Positions 36,500 to 45,280 of a stretch of DNA of 64,000 nucleotides are shown one piece after another. A program made the position numbers and the translations under genes. The notes under the pieces are model-generated. The model did not search any database. It was not told the origin of the DNA and was given only the letters and a program-made list of their open reading frames with translations. The stretch comes from DATJKD01 sp963728295 (lineage in GTDB: Bacteria; Pseudomonadota; Gammaproteobacteria; Steroidobacterales; Steroidobacteraceae). Where the stretch lies: positions 124,001 to 188,000 of the forward strand of contig CAVSKB010000019.1 in NCBI GenBank assembly GCA_963728295.1. The letters are read 5' to 3'. The first letter of the stretch is position 1, and every line of letters starts with the position of its first letter.

Positions 36500-37207
36500 A
36501 TGGCCAGGCTTGTTCTCAGTCTCGACGGGCAGGTGCTCGCCGAGTACAACATGAGCAAAGAGCGTTACACCGTCGGGCGTCTGCCGGACAACGACATCCG
36601 CATCGACAATGCGGCGGTCAGCGGTCATCACGCGCTCGTGATCAACATCCTGAACGACTCCTTTCTCGAAGACCTGAACAGCACCAACGGCACCTACGTC
36701 AACGGTAAGCTGATCAAGAAGCATGCGCTCCAGCACGGCGACGTAATCACCGTCGGGCACCATGCGCTGCGATTCGTCGACGGTGAGGCCGACGAGCCCC
36801 AGGACGAATTCGAAAAGACCATGATCATCGGCCCGCGCGCCGCCGCGCGGCTGCAGATCCCGCCCGCCGCCGCGCCGCCGCCGCCCCCGCCCCCCGCACC
36901 CGCCGCGGCGCAGTCGGGCTACGCGCCGCCGGCCGCCCCGAAGAAGGGCAAGCTGCAGGTGCTGAGCGGCCAGTTCGCCGGACGCGAGCTCGAGCTGGTC
37001 AAGACACTGACCACGCTCGGCCGGCCGGGCGTCCAGGTGGCCGCGATCACGCGCCGCGCCGACGGCTACTACATCGTGCACGTCGAAAGCGGACAAGGTG
37101 ATTTCCCGCAGGTCAACGGCGTGCCCATCGGGCCGCAGGCGCGAAAGCTCCACGACAACGACGTGGTGCAGCTCGCCGGCGTGAAGATGGGCTTCTTCGA
37201 GGGCTGA
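36500..37207 (+). CDS. Double FHA-domain protein
   Basis: A 235-residue cytoplasmic phosphothreonine-binding adaptor. The first FHA domain (about residues 3-95) has the full binding set: GR at 26-27, Ser41 and His44 in AVSGHHALV, and LNSTNGTYVNGK. A flexible Ala/Pro linker (about residues 115-150) contains a run of seven prolines. The second module (about 152-235) begins KGKLQVLSGQFAGRELELVK, then TLGRPGVQVAAITRRADGYY, and ends DDVVQL-like NDVVQLAGVKMGF. It keeps the GR and the NG turn but has ITRR where the binding serine and histidine are expected. It is the third gene of the kinase cassette and ends one base before alr. Confidence 0.88.
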   Translation: MARLVLSLDGQVLAEYNMSKERYTVGRLPDNDIRIDNAAVSGHHALVINILNDSFLEDLNSTNGTYVNGKLIKKHALQHGDVITVGHHALRFVDGEADEPQDEFEKTMIIGPRAAARLQIPPAAAPPPPPPPAPAAAQSGYAPPAAPKKGKLQVLSGQFAGRELELVKTLTTLGRPGVQVAAITRRADGYYIVHVESGQGDFPQVNGVPIGPQARKLHDNDVVQLAGVKMGFFEG

Positions 37208-38297
37208 TCAGCGCACTTCGTGCAGCACGCGCTGACTGACGCCGCAGGTCAGCTCGTAGGGAATCGCGCCCGCATACCGGGCAATCTCCTCAACCGGCAG
37301 GCCATCGCCCCATAGCATCACGCGATCGCCCGGCCGCACGGCCGGCAGATCGGTGACGTCCACCGTGAGCATGTCCATTGATACGCGCCCGGCGAGCGGC
37401 GCGCGCCGGCCTTCGATCAGCACGGGCGCGCCGGCCGCGGTTGCCCGCGGGTAGCCGTCGCCGTAACCCGCTGCCACGACCGCGATAAGGCTGGTGCGGC
37501 TCGCGCGCCAGGTGGCGCAGTAGCCCACTGACTCCCCCGCTTGCACGGTCTTCAGCGCGATTACCTCGGACTCGAAGCTCATCACTGGCCGCAGGCCGAA
37601 GTCCGTGCCGGAGTCGCCGTGAAACGGCGCGACTCCGTACAACATCAGCCCCGGCCGCGCCCAGTCCGATCGCGCGTCGGGCCAGGCAAGAATCCCCGCG
37701 GAGTTCGCGATGCTGCGCTCACCCGGGCGACCGGCGGTCACGTCTTCGAAGCGCCGCAGCTGCGCAGTGGTCATCGGGTCGGTGCGATCGTCCGCGTTCG
37801 CCAGGTGCGTCACCAGATTCGGCGGCTGCTCGACGCCGGGGATGCCGCAGAGCCGCCGATACGCCGCACCGAATTCCTCCGGGCGGAAGCCCAGCCGATT
37901 CATGCCGGAGTCGAGCTTCAGCCAGGCCCGCAGCGGCGCCATCCCCGCGCGGGCCTCGAGCAGGGCAAGCTGCTCGAAGCTGTGCACCATCAGGTCGAGA
38001 GCGTGCTGATGGGCCTGCGCAAGCTGGTCGGGTGTGCGCACACCCTCGAGCAGCAGTACGCGCTGGTCGAAGCCCGCGTCGCGCAGCAGGAGTCCTTCCT
38101 CGAGACGGGCGACGGCGAAGGCATCGCTTGCGGCGAGCGCCCGGGCCACCGGCACCAGACCGTGCCCGTATGCGTTTGCCTTTATCACCGCGAGTACGCG
38201 CGAATCCGGCGCGAGCGTACGCACGCGCGCGCAGATTGTGCCGCAGCGCGGCCGAGTCCACGACCGAGCGAACGTGGATCCTCGCCGCCACGGTCAC
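37208..38297 (-). CDS. alr: Alanine racemase (one apparent frameshift)
   Basis: PLP enzyme interconverting L- and D-alanine for peptidoglycan. Near the start is the PLP lysine motif VLAVIKANAYGHGLVPVARA. Other blocks are WLKLDSGMNRLGFRPEEF, IANSAGILAWPDARSDWARP and GLMLYGVAPF. The second-base tyrosine region reads VVAAGYGDGYPRATAAGAPV, followed by RVSMDMLTVDVTDLPAVRPG. The frame breaks near 38233 (extra G); upstream reads ARIHVRSVVDSAALRHNL. About 362 residues joined. GTG start overlaps the dnaB stop (GTGA). The stop abuts the convergent FHA gene. Confidence 0.94.
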
Positions 38298-39700
38298 GGC
38301 TGGTGGCCGTAAGCGCCGCTCGCCAGATTCTCGAATCGCGTGTACTTGCCCAGGAAGGTGAGATGCACTTCGCCCGTCGGACCGTTGCGCTGCTTGGCGA
38401 TGATGATGTCGGCAATGCCCTTGCGCGGCGTGTCCGGCTCGTACACTTCCTCGCGGTAAATCAGCATGATCAGGTCGCTGTCCTGCTCGAGTGCCCCGGA
38501 TTCTCTCAAGTCGGACATCACCGGCTTCTTGTCAGTGCGCTGCTCGACGCCGCGATTCAACTGCGACAACGCAATGACGGGCACCTGGAGCTCTCTGGCC
38601 AGGGCTTTGATCGAGCGGGAGATTTCCGAGATCTCGGTGGCGCGATTCTCCTTCGTGCCCGGTACCTGCATCAGCTGCAGGTAGTCGATGACGATCAGGC
38701 CGAGACCGCGCTCGCGCTTCAGCCGTCGGGCACGCGCCCGCACCTCGGTAGGGGTAAGCGCGCCGCTGTCATCAATGTAGATCGGGGCGCTGCGCATCTG
38801 GGCGATTGCGCTGTTGATGCGCGCCCAGTCCTCGTCGCCGAACATGCCGGTGCGCAGGTGACTCTGGTCGACCCGCCCGAGCGAGGAGATCATGCGGAAC
38901 GCGAGCTGCTCGCGCGACATTTCCATGCTGAACACCGCCACCGGCACGTTGTGCGAGATGGCGGCGCACTCGGCGATGTTGAGCGCGAGTGTCGTCTTGC
39001 CCATCGAGGGCCGGCCCGCGATGATCACGAGGTCGCCGGGCTGCAGCCCTGCGGTCATGCGGTCGAGGTCGTTGTACCCGGTGCTGACACCGGTGAGGTG
39101 CCCCTGCGTCTGGTGCAGCAGATCGAGCCGGTCGATGGTGGCACCCAGCACGTCGCGCAGCGCCACGAACCCGGACCCGCTGCGCTTTCCCTGCTCCGCG
39201 ATCTCGAACACGCGGCGCTCCGCGTCGTCGACGAGCTCTGTCGCGGTGCGCCCCTCGTTTTCGTAGGCGGTGGCGGCGATCTCGCCGCTTACGCGGATCA
39301 GCTGCCGCAGCACAGAGCGCTCGCGGACGATGTCGGCGTAGGCGCGGATGTTGGCCGCGGTCGGTGTGTCGCGCGCGAGCCCCGCGAGATACGCAAGCCC
39401 GCCGCTCTCTTCGGCCAGGCCCTTGGCGGCCAGGTGCTCGGCCAGCGTGACCGCATCGCTCGGCTCGCTGCGCGCCGAGAGCTCGGCGATCGCGCCGAAG
39501 ATGTGCTGGTGGTCGCGGCGGTAGAAATCCTCGGCGCGGAGCCGGTCCGCAATAGCGTCCCAGCTCGCGTTGTCGAGCATGAGGCCACCGAGCACCGCCT
39601 GCTCGGCCTCGGCGGAATGCGGTGGCACGCGGATTCCGTCGGTCTCGGGTGCCGCGCGGATGCGCCTTCGCAGCGCTGCTGTCCCCGTGTCCTGCTCCAT
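38294..39700 (-). CDS. dnaB: Replicative DNA helicase DnaB
   Basis: Hexameric fork helicase of 468 residues. N-terminal DnaG-interacting domain (PPHSAEAEQAVLGGLMLDNA; AHLFGAIAEL-like HQHIFGAIAEL). The RecA core has Walker A IAGRPSMGKTTLALNIAECA, MEMSREQLAFRMISSLGRVD, Walker B GLIVIDYLQLMQVPG, ALSQLNRGVEQRTDKKPVMS and DLRESGALEQDSDLIMLIYR. No intein. Frame intact. Lies between rplI and alr, the classic gammaproteobacterial order. Confidence 0.98.
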   Translation of the reverse strand: MEQDTGTAALRRRIRAAPETDGIRVPPHSAEAEQAVLGGLMLDNASWDAIADRLRAEDFYRRDHQHIFGAIAELSARSEPSDAVTLAEHLAAKGLAEESGGLAYLAGLARDTPTAANIRAYADIVRERSVLRQLIRVSGEIAATAYENEGRTATELVDDAERRVFEIAEQGKRSGSGFVALRDVLGATIDRLDLLHQTQGHLTGVSTGYNDLDRMTAGLQPGDLVIIAGRPSMGKTTLALNIAECAAISHNVPVAVFSMEMSREQLAFRMISSLGRVDQSHLRTGMFGDEDWARINSAIAQMRSAPIYIDDSGALTPTEVRARARRLKRERGLGLIVIDYLQLMQVPGTKENRATEISEISRSIKALARELQVPVIALSQLNRGVEQRTDKKPVMSDLRESGALEQDSDLIMLIYREEVYEPDTPRKGIADIIIAKQRNGPTGEVHLTFLGKYTRFENLASGAYGHQP

Positions 39701-39718
39701 CGTCGCAGCTCGCGGGCG

Positions 39719-40168
39719 TTACTCTTCGGCGGCCACCGTCACCATCAGATCGACTTCAACGTCGCTGTGCAGATGGACCTTGACGTGATGCTCGCCGATC
39801 AGCCGGATCGGACCACCGGGCAGACGCACTTCGCTGCGTTCGACCTCGATGCCATCGGCGGAAAGCGCCTCGGCGATGTCGGCGGTGCCGATCGAGCCGA
39901 AGAGCTTGCCTTCGCCGCCCACCTTGGCGGTGATCGTAAGCGCGTGTCCCTCGAGCCGTGCCGCCCGCGTGCGCGCAGCCGAGAGATCGTCGGCCGCCCT
40001 CTTCTCGAGCTCGGTGCGTCGTTCCTCGAACTTCGCGACGTTCGCCGCGGTCGCGAGCGCCGCCTTGCCCTGCGGCAGCAGGAAATTGCGCCCGAATCCG
40101 GGCTTGACCTTCACCCGGTCGCCGATGTTGCCGAGGTTGGCGACCTTCTGCAGCAGGATGACTTCCAT
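39719..40168 (-). CDS. rplI: 50S ribosomal protein L9
   Basis: A 149-residue two-domain protein; start ATG 40168 (MEVILLQKVANLGNIGDRVK). The frame extends 36 codons upstream without similarity. Landmarks are VKPGFGRNFLLPQGKAALAT, the connecting helix and LFGSIGTADIAEALSADGIE, then VHLHSDVEVDLMVTV. A TGAGGAAA region precedes the ATG. Downstream of DUF2232 in the rpsF-rpsR-rplI operon. Confidence 0.97.
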   Translation of the reverse strand: MEVILLQKVANLGNIGDRVKVKPGFGRNFLLPQGKAALATAANVAKFEERRTELEKRAADDLSAARTRAARLEGHALTITAKVGGEGKLFGSIGTADIAEALSADGIEVERSEVRLPGGPIRLIGEHHVKVHLHSDVEVDLMVTVAAEE

Positions 40169-40178
40169 CGTTGTTTCC

Positions 40179-41072
40179 TCAGACTGAAATTGAGTTCCGG
40201 CCGCCGGAACGCAGCCAGTTGTCCACGAATCCGACGCCGGCGAGCACAGGAAGCACGACCGGCGATGCGAACACAAGTAGCAGGTACAGCGCCCACAGCC
40301 ACGCGGTGTTCGCGCCGCGTTCGTGGCGTATCCGGTGCGCTGCGGCCACCCCCACCAGTGCGAGCGCCGATACCAGGAACCGCGCCAGGTCGTCGGCGAA
40401 CGGGTGATCGATCAGGAACGACCCGACTATCGCACCGGCCGCAGCGATGCCGAGCACACGCCCGAGGCGTACCTGGCGGAACTCGGCGCCGAAGCTGCCG
40501 GCGTCCGCCGTGAGGCACTGCCACCAGCGCGCAAGGAACACCGCGCACATACCGAGCAGCAGGGTGAGCACCGTGACCCAGGCCCAGAGACTGCGCGCGA
40601 GCGCATCCGCGAATGCGTCGTCGAACGACAGACCGCGCCGCTGCATCTCCTGCGCGAGCTGGCGCACGACGGGCGACCAGAACTGCGTCGGGTCGCCGAA
40701 CGCCGCGTGCAGAACGATGAGCATTACGATGCCACCCAGCACGGCGATCTGCAGGCAGATCGAGAGTGAGCCCGTGCGGCGCAGAACCCAGGCGAGCGCG
40801 AGTGGCGGGCCGAGCACCCACGACGCGTAGATCACGCCCACCGGTACTGAACGCCCGATGAGCCAGATCGCAAGCGCAAGCAGCACGGCGGCGGCGGCCG
40901 CCACCATCGCTCCCTGCCGCGGACCGCGTGCCAGCGCGAGCAGCGCCGGGACCGCACCCGGCAGGAAGAAGAAGAAGCCCACGCCAAAGAACGGCAGCAG
41001 CCCGAGCAGCCCGGTGGCGAACACCGCGCCGCCGGGATTCGTGGCGAGCCAGTTAGCGATCGAGCGGTTCAT
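40179..41072 (-). CDS. DUF2232 family membrane protein
   Basis: A polytopic protein of 297 residues with about eight hydrophobic segments (for example AVFATGLLGLLPFFGVGFFF and AAAAVLLALAIWLIGRS). Family hallmarks are the amphipathic middle (VVRQLAQEMQRRGLSFDDAF) and the C-terminal FLVSALALVGVAAAHRIRHE. DUF2232 proteins are widespread between rpsR and rplI in proteobacteria; function is not established. Frame intact; ten bases separate its stop from the rplI ATG. Confidence 0.85.
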   Translation of the reverse strand: MNRSIANWLATNPGGAVFATGLLGLLPFFGVGFFFFLPGAVPALLALARGPRQGAMVAAAAAVLLALAIWLIGRSVPVGVIYASWVLGPPLALAWVLRRTGSLSICLQIAVLGGIVMLIVLHAAFGDPTQFWSPVVRQLAQEMQRRGLSFDDAFADALARSLWAWVTVLTLLLGMCAVFLARWWQCLTADAGSFGAEFRQVRLGRVLGIAAAGAIVGSFLIDHPFADDLARFLVSALALVGVAAAHRIRHERGANTAWLWALYLLLVFASPVVLPVLAGVGFVDNWLRSGGRNSISV

Positions 41073-41111
41073 CGGAGCGGCCCGGCCGGTGATGGCACGG
41101 CGCCGTCGCGC

Positions 41112-41336
41112 TCAGTGCTGATCGGTGTAAGGCAGCAGCGCGAGGAAGCGCGCGCGCTTCACCGCCAGCGCGAGCTGGCGCTGGTAGTTCGAGCGCGTCC
41201 CCGTGATCCGGCTCGGAACGATCTTGCCGGTCTCGGTGATGTAGCCCTTGAGTGTCGCCAGATCCTTGTAGTCGATCTGTTCGATGCCCTCGGCCGTGAA
41301 CTTGCAGAACTTACGACGGCGGAAGAAACGTGCCAT
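41112..41336 (-). CDS. rpsR: 30S ribosomal protein S18
   Basis: A 74-residue 30S platform protein that pairs with S6. MARFFRRRKFCKFTAEGIEQ, IDYKDLATLKGYITETGKIV and PSRITGTRSNYQRQLALAVK are canonical. Follows rpsF by 45 bases. Frame intact. Confidence 0.98.
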   Translation of the reverse strand: MARFFRRRKFCKFTAEGIEQIDYKDLATLKGYITETGKIVPSRITGTRSNYQRQLALAVKRARFLALLPYTDQH

Positions 41337-41381
41337 GCGTCACCTGTGCGATTGAGTCCGTGTTGTCGGTTCGAGGAGCGG

Positions 41382-41774
41382 TCAACCCGCGGCGGATGCC
41401 GGCTCGTCGGCCGGGTCGCGGTCGGACGACCCTGGATCCTCGCTGCGGCCAACCTCTTCTTCCCGGGCCATTGGCGAGGCCTCGGTCACGGCGGCGGGAA
41501 CAGCCACCACCAGGTGACGGATCACCGCGTCGCTGAAGCGGAACGCACCGGTGAGCTCATCGAGCGTCTTCTTGTCGCACTCGATGTTCATCAGCACGTA
41601 ATGTGCCTTGTGGACCTTGGCGATCGGGTACGCGAGCTGTCGGCGGCCCCAGTCCTCGAGACGATGTATCGCGCCCTGGCCGCCGGCAATCATGCCCCGG
41701 TAGCGCTCGATCATCGCAGGCACCTGCTCGCTCTGGTCAGGGTGGACCAGAAACACGATTTCGTAATGACGCAC
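41382..41774 (-). CDS. rpsF: 30S ribosomal protein S6
   Basis: The start is GTG 41774 (RHYEIVFLVHPDQSEQVPAM), preceded by AAGGAG. The frame opens further upstream but without similarity. Landmarks are GAIHRLEDWGRRQLAYPIAK and KAHYVLMNIECDKKTLDELT. The product is 130 residues, with an acidic C-terminal tail (REEEVGRSEDPGSSDRDPAD), a common feature because S6 is extended by glutamates in E. coli. First gene of rpsF-rpsR-DUF2232-rplI, with a hairpin in its leader. Confidence 0.96.
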   Translation of the reverse strand: MRHYEIVFLVHPDQSEQVPAMIERYRGMIAGGQGAIHRLEDWGRRQLAYPIAKVHKAHYVLMNIECDKKTLDELTGAFRFSDAVIRHLVVAVPAAVTEASPMAREEEVGRSEDPGSSDRDPADEPASAAG

Positions 41775-41797
41775 CGAAGTGCTCCTTGTGGTTGAGG

Positions 41798-41827
41798 CCA
41801 CCCGGAAAGAAAAAAAGCCCGGTGTGG
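41798..41827 (-). promoter_or_regulatory. Hairpin in the rpsF leader, candidate S6:S18 autoregulatory element
   Basis: On the minus strand CCACACCGG pairs with CCGGGTGG through a single bulged A, closing a T-rich loop, 24 bases before the rpsF start. S6:S18 leaders of proteobacteria contain a hairpin with conserved CCG near the rpsF ribosome-binding site. The position and CCGG content fit, but I cannot fold or align it here. Confidence 0.4.
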
Positions 41828-41902
41828 CAAGGAGTTATGTACCCACGGGGCCCGCGGGACCCAATGGGGCCGGGAAGGATAGGCGAGGACCCCGACCAAG
41901 TC

Positions 41903-41923
41903 AAAAAATTCGGCTCGGAGCCG
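41903..41923 (-). terminator. Intrinsic terminator after rlmB
   Basis: On the minus strand CGGCT/AGCCG stem with a CCG loop followed by AATTTTTTG, about 49 bases past the rlmB stop. It separates rnr-rlmB from the rpsF operon. It shares its core with the ffh terminator. Confidence 0.7.
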
Positions 41924-41971
41924 GTCATTCGCGATATTTCCGCCCCGAGACGATTTATCCGCGAAGGCTTC

Positions 41972-42743
41972 TTATCCGCGAAGGCTTCGCTGGCGCACGG
42001 CTTCGTACAGCAGCACACCGGCGGCGACCGAGACATTCAGGCTTTCGACCGCGCCCGCCATCGGGATCGCGACGAGCTGGTCGCAGCATTCCCGGGTCAG
42101 TCGGCGCAGCCCCCCTCCTTCCGATCCCAGTACGACCGCCGTGGGTCCCGCGAGGTCGGCTTCGTAGAGCGACGCCGGCGCCCGATCGTCGGTGCCGACG
42201 AGCCAGATTCCGCGCTCCGTGAGCCCGCGCAGCGTGCGGGCGAGATTCACGACCGCGATGAACGACACGGTCTCCGCCGCGCCCGCCGCCACCTTGCGTG
42301 CGACCGGTGTCAGTCCCGCGGCACGGTCGCGTGGCGCGATAACCGCGCACACACCAGCGGCGTCCGCGGTCCGCAGACATGCGCCCAGGTTGTGCGGATC
42401 CTGCACCCCGTCGAGCACCAGCAGCAGCGGCGGACCCGCCGCCGCGGCGAGCGCCGATCTCGATACTCGTCTCCGGATCGCTGGCGGTGCGGGCGCTGTC
42501 CTCGGTCAGCACGGCAACCGCACCCTGGTGGCGCCCACCGCCGGCAAGCGCCGCAAGCTCGGCCTCCGCGACCGTTGCAACGGGGACCCTGGCTCGCTCC
42601 GCAAGCTCACGCAGCTCGGCAAGACGGCGATCGTCACGCCGTGCGAGCAACAGCAGCCGTTGCAGCCGCTCCGGGCTGCGCACCAGCAGGACGCGCACCG
42701 CATGGATGCCATAGGTCACCGGCTCGATCGCCGCTCCGCTCAT
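41972..42743 (-). CDS. rlmB: 23S rRNA (guanosine-2'-O-)-methyltransferase RlmB (one apparent frameshift)
   Basis: SPOUT enzyme making Gm2251 in 23S rRNA. Start ATG 42743 (MSGAAIEPVTYGIHAVRVLL) overlaps the rnr stop (ATGA). The N-terminal substrate-binding domain includes LLARRDDRRLAELRELAERA and GGGRHQGAVAVL. The knotted catalytic domain has VLDGVQDPHNLGACLRTADA, VARKVAAGAAETV, VVLGSEGGGLRRLTRECCD and IPMAGAVESLNVSVAAGVLL. The frame breaks near 42459 (one extra G). About 256 residues joined, normal length. Confidence 0.93.
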
Positions 42744-44971
42744 CCGCGTCTCCGTCGCCCGCTCCATGTCCGCCGCGTGCGTTGAGTCTGCTCGGTGGCG
42801 CTCGCCAGTTCGAAGTCGATGCGCCGGTCGTCCAGCGAGACGTTGCTTACGCGCACCCGCAGCCGATCGCCAAGATGGAACGTGCGTCCCGAGCTGCGAC
42901 CGATCATCCGGTACCCGGACGAATCGCGCGCGAAATAATCCTGCCCGAGTGCGGAGACGTGCAGCAGACCGTCGACCTGGAGACCTTCGAGCTGCACGAA
43001 GAGCCCGAAGTCGACCACGCCGGACACGATGCCGTCGAACTCGCGGCCGATGTGCTCCTGCATGTAGAAGCACTTGAGCCAGGACACCGCGCTGCGCGTG
43101 GCCTCGTCTGCGCGCCGCTCACGAAACGAGCAATCCTGCCCCAGCGCCGCGAACGGACCATGCCAGGTGAGGAGATCAGCGGGCTCGCGCTCGCGCAACA
43201 CCTGGCGGATACCCCGGTGCACCACCAGGTCCGGATAGCGGCGGATCGGCGAGGTGAAATGCGCGTAGTGCTCGAGCGCGAGCCCGAAGTGACCGATGTT
43301 GCCGGGCTGGTACACCGCCTGCGGCATGGTGCGGATCACCGCGGTGCTGATCAACGTCGCATCCGGTCGATCGCCGATCTGCCGCAGCAGCTCGCGCAGG
43401 TGTTCCGGCCGCACGTCCGCGGCGGGCGGCAGCCACAGACCGAACTCGCGCAGGAACTGCCGCAGGGTCTCGAGCCGATCGAGCTCGGGCAGACCGTGCA
43501 CCCGGTACAGCGTCGGCACGCGATGGCGGTCGAGAAAGCGCGCCGCCGCGACGTTGGCGGCGATCATGCATTCCTCGATCAGGCGATGTGCGTCGTTGCG
43601 CGGCTGTTCGACAATCGCAGCGATCCGCCCGTCGGTGTCGAACTTGAGCTTGAGTTCCGGAGCATCGAGTTCCAGTGCGCCACGGCCGGAGCGAGCCATC
43701 GTGAGCGCACGGTAGACGCCATGCAGCGCAAGCAGCCGTTCGCGCAGCGGCTTCAACCGCGCGGTGGGCCGGGCGTCCGGCCGCTCGAGGAACTCTCCGA
43801 CCTCGCCGTAGGTGAGCCTGGCCGCCGAGCGCATCACGCCCTCGAAGAACCGCGTGCGACTCAGCACGCCCTTGTCGCTCACCCGCAGCTCGCAGCACAT
43901 GCACAGGCGGTCTTCACCCGGCACCAGCGAGCACAGGCCATTCGACAGCGCCTCGGGCAGCATCGGCAGAACGCGGTTGGGAAAGTACACCGAGGTACCA
44001 CGGTTGCGCGATTCGGCATCCAGCGGAGTTCCCGGCTGGACGTAGTGACCGACGTCCGCGATCGCAACGATCAGGCGGTAGCCGCCACCCTTGAGCGGCT
44101 CACAGAATACGGCGTCGTCGAAGTCGCGTGCGTCCTCGCCATCGATCGTGACCAGCTCGATATCGCGCAGATCGACGCGTCCCGCGATCGCGCCCTGCGG
44201 TATGCGCCCGCCGTATGCGGCGGCTTCCTCGAGCACCGCCTCCGGGAACTCGAACGGCAGCCCGTGCGAGTGGATCGCGATGTCGGTTTCCATTCCAGGC
44301 GCGCCGTGATCGCCGATTACTCGACTGACGCGGCCCACGGGCTGCGTGTTGCGGCCCGGCTGACCGGTAAGCTCGACGATGACCACCTGCCCGGAGCGCG
44401 CTCCGTCGAGTGCGCCGGACGGGACGAGCACACGATGCGTGATGCGCGGGTTGTCCGGCACGAGATAGGCGACACCGGCCTCGACATGCAGCCGGCCGAC
44501 GACCTCGCGGGTGCGCCGTTCGAGCACCTCGACGATCGATCCCTGCGGGCGCCCCCGGTAGCCGGGCCCCTCCACGCGCACGGCCACGCGGTCGCCGTGC
44601 ATCACTTCGCGCATCTGCTGGCCGGCGAGAAACACCGGCGGCGAGCCGTCATCCGGCATCAGCTGACCGTCGCCGTTGCGGTTCGCGCTGACCGTCCCCA
44701 CCGCGAGGCCGGGAAGCTGTTCGCGCAGACAGTATTGGCCGCGCCGATTGAGCACCACCTCGCCCGCGCGCACCAGCGTATCGAGCAGCTCCTCGGCCTG
44801 GGCTGCGCTCGCCGGTCCGAGCTCTGACTTGAGCTCCTCGAGTCGCAATGGTCGCCCCGCGCTTCGCAGGACGGTGAGCACCGCGTTCGGGCGTGGCAAG
44901 CGGGTGCGCGGCGGGGTCGCACGACGTGGAGCGGCATCCCGGCGACGGCGTTGTTCTCTGCGTTTTTTCAC
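42740..44971 (-). CDS. rnr: Ribonuclease R
   Basis: Processive 3'-5' exoribonuclease of the RNase II family, 743 residues. An N-terminal helix-turn-helix (NAVLTVLRSAGRPLRLEELK) is followed by cold-shock domains (GTVSANRNGDGQLMPDDGSP). The RNB catalytic domain has TIDGEDARDFDDAVFCEPL with its aspartate cluster, YFPNRVLPMLPEALSNGLCS and YAHFTSPIRRYPDLVVHR. The S1 domain is GREFDGIVSGVVDFGLFVQL. The end is a short basic tail (RRTWSGRRRRG), shorter than in E. coli RNase R. GTG start; intact; coupled to rlmB. Divergent from tRNA-Leu. Confidence 0.96.
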   Translation of the reverse strand: MKKRREQRRRRDAAPRRATPPRTRLPRPNAVLTVLRSAGRPLRLEELKSELGPASAAQAEELLDTLVRAGEVVLNRRGQYCLREQLPGLAVGTVSANRNGDGQLMPDDGSPPVFLAGQQMREVMHGDRVAVRVEGPGYRGRPQGSIVEVLERRTREVVGRLHVEAGVAYLVPDNPRITHRVLVPSGALDGARSGQVVIVELTGQPGRNTQPVGRVSRVIGDHGAPGMETDIAIHSHGLPFEFPEAVLEEAAAYGGRIPQGAIAGRVDLRDIELVTIDGEDARDFDDAVFCEPLKGGGYRLIVAIADVGHYVQPGTPLDAESRNRGTSVYFPNRVLPMLPEALSNGLCSLVPGEDRLCMCCELRVSDKGVLSRTRFFEGVMRSAARLTYGEVGEFLERPDARPTARLKPLRERLLALHGVYRALTMARSGRGALELDAPELKLKFDTDGRIAAIVEQPRNDAHRLIEECMIAANVAAARFLDRHRVPTLYRVHGLPELDRLETLRQFLREFGLWLPPAADVRPEHLRELLRQIGDRPDATLISTAVIRTMPQAVYQPGNIGHFGLALEHYAHFTSPIRRYPDLVVHRGIRQVLREREPADLLTWHGPFAALGQDCSFRERRADEATRSAVSWLKCFYMQEHIGREFDGIVSGVVDFGLFVQLEGLQVDGLLHVSALGQDYFARDSSGYRMIGRSSGRTFHLGDRLRVRVSNVSLDDRRIDFELASATEQTQRTRRTWSGRRRRG

Positions 44972-45006
44972 GTGTTTCCAACCGGCATTTCTGCCGCGAG
45001 TATTCG

Positions 45007-45035
45007 TTGACAGTGCCCGGTACCGCCAGTAAATT
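45007..45035 (+). promoter_or_regulatory. Promoter of tRNA-Leu
   Basis: Perfect -35 TTGACA (45007-45012), a 17-base spacer and -10 TAAATT (45030-45035), 41 bases before the tRNA. A GC-rich discriminator (GCGCCGCC) follows the -10, as in stringently controlled stable-RNA promoters. Confidence 0.7.
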
Positions 45036-45076
45036 GCGCCGCCTCCGACGCGGCCGGTGCCGCACGGTGCACCTGT

Positions 45077-45161
<85 letters not shown>

Positions 45162-45280
45162 GCAGTCTTCCCTCGGCTATTGTAATTGAAACAACCAGTT
45201 ACCGCCCATTTATATACGGCGGTCTAGCCAGTCGCGTGGCGCCGGGAGGCCGTCGCGGCCGGATCGCAGAGGGTCAATCG

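Noticed and set aside
36860..36915. CCG-rich run in the FHA gene as an assembly artefact
   Set aside because: It encodes an Ala/Pro linker in an intact frame between two domains, so it is a plausible natural linker.
37541..40513. A 990-codon open frame antisense to alr, dnaB and rplI
   Set aside because: It mirrors three well-conserved genes on the other strand. Its translation is low-complexity (His, Arg, Gln rich) with no family motif, a typical shadow in GC-rich DNA.
41603..44827. A 1074-codon open frame antisense to rlmB and rnr
   Set aside because: Same reasoning. The coding signal and all domains lie on the minus strand.
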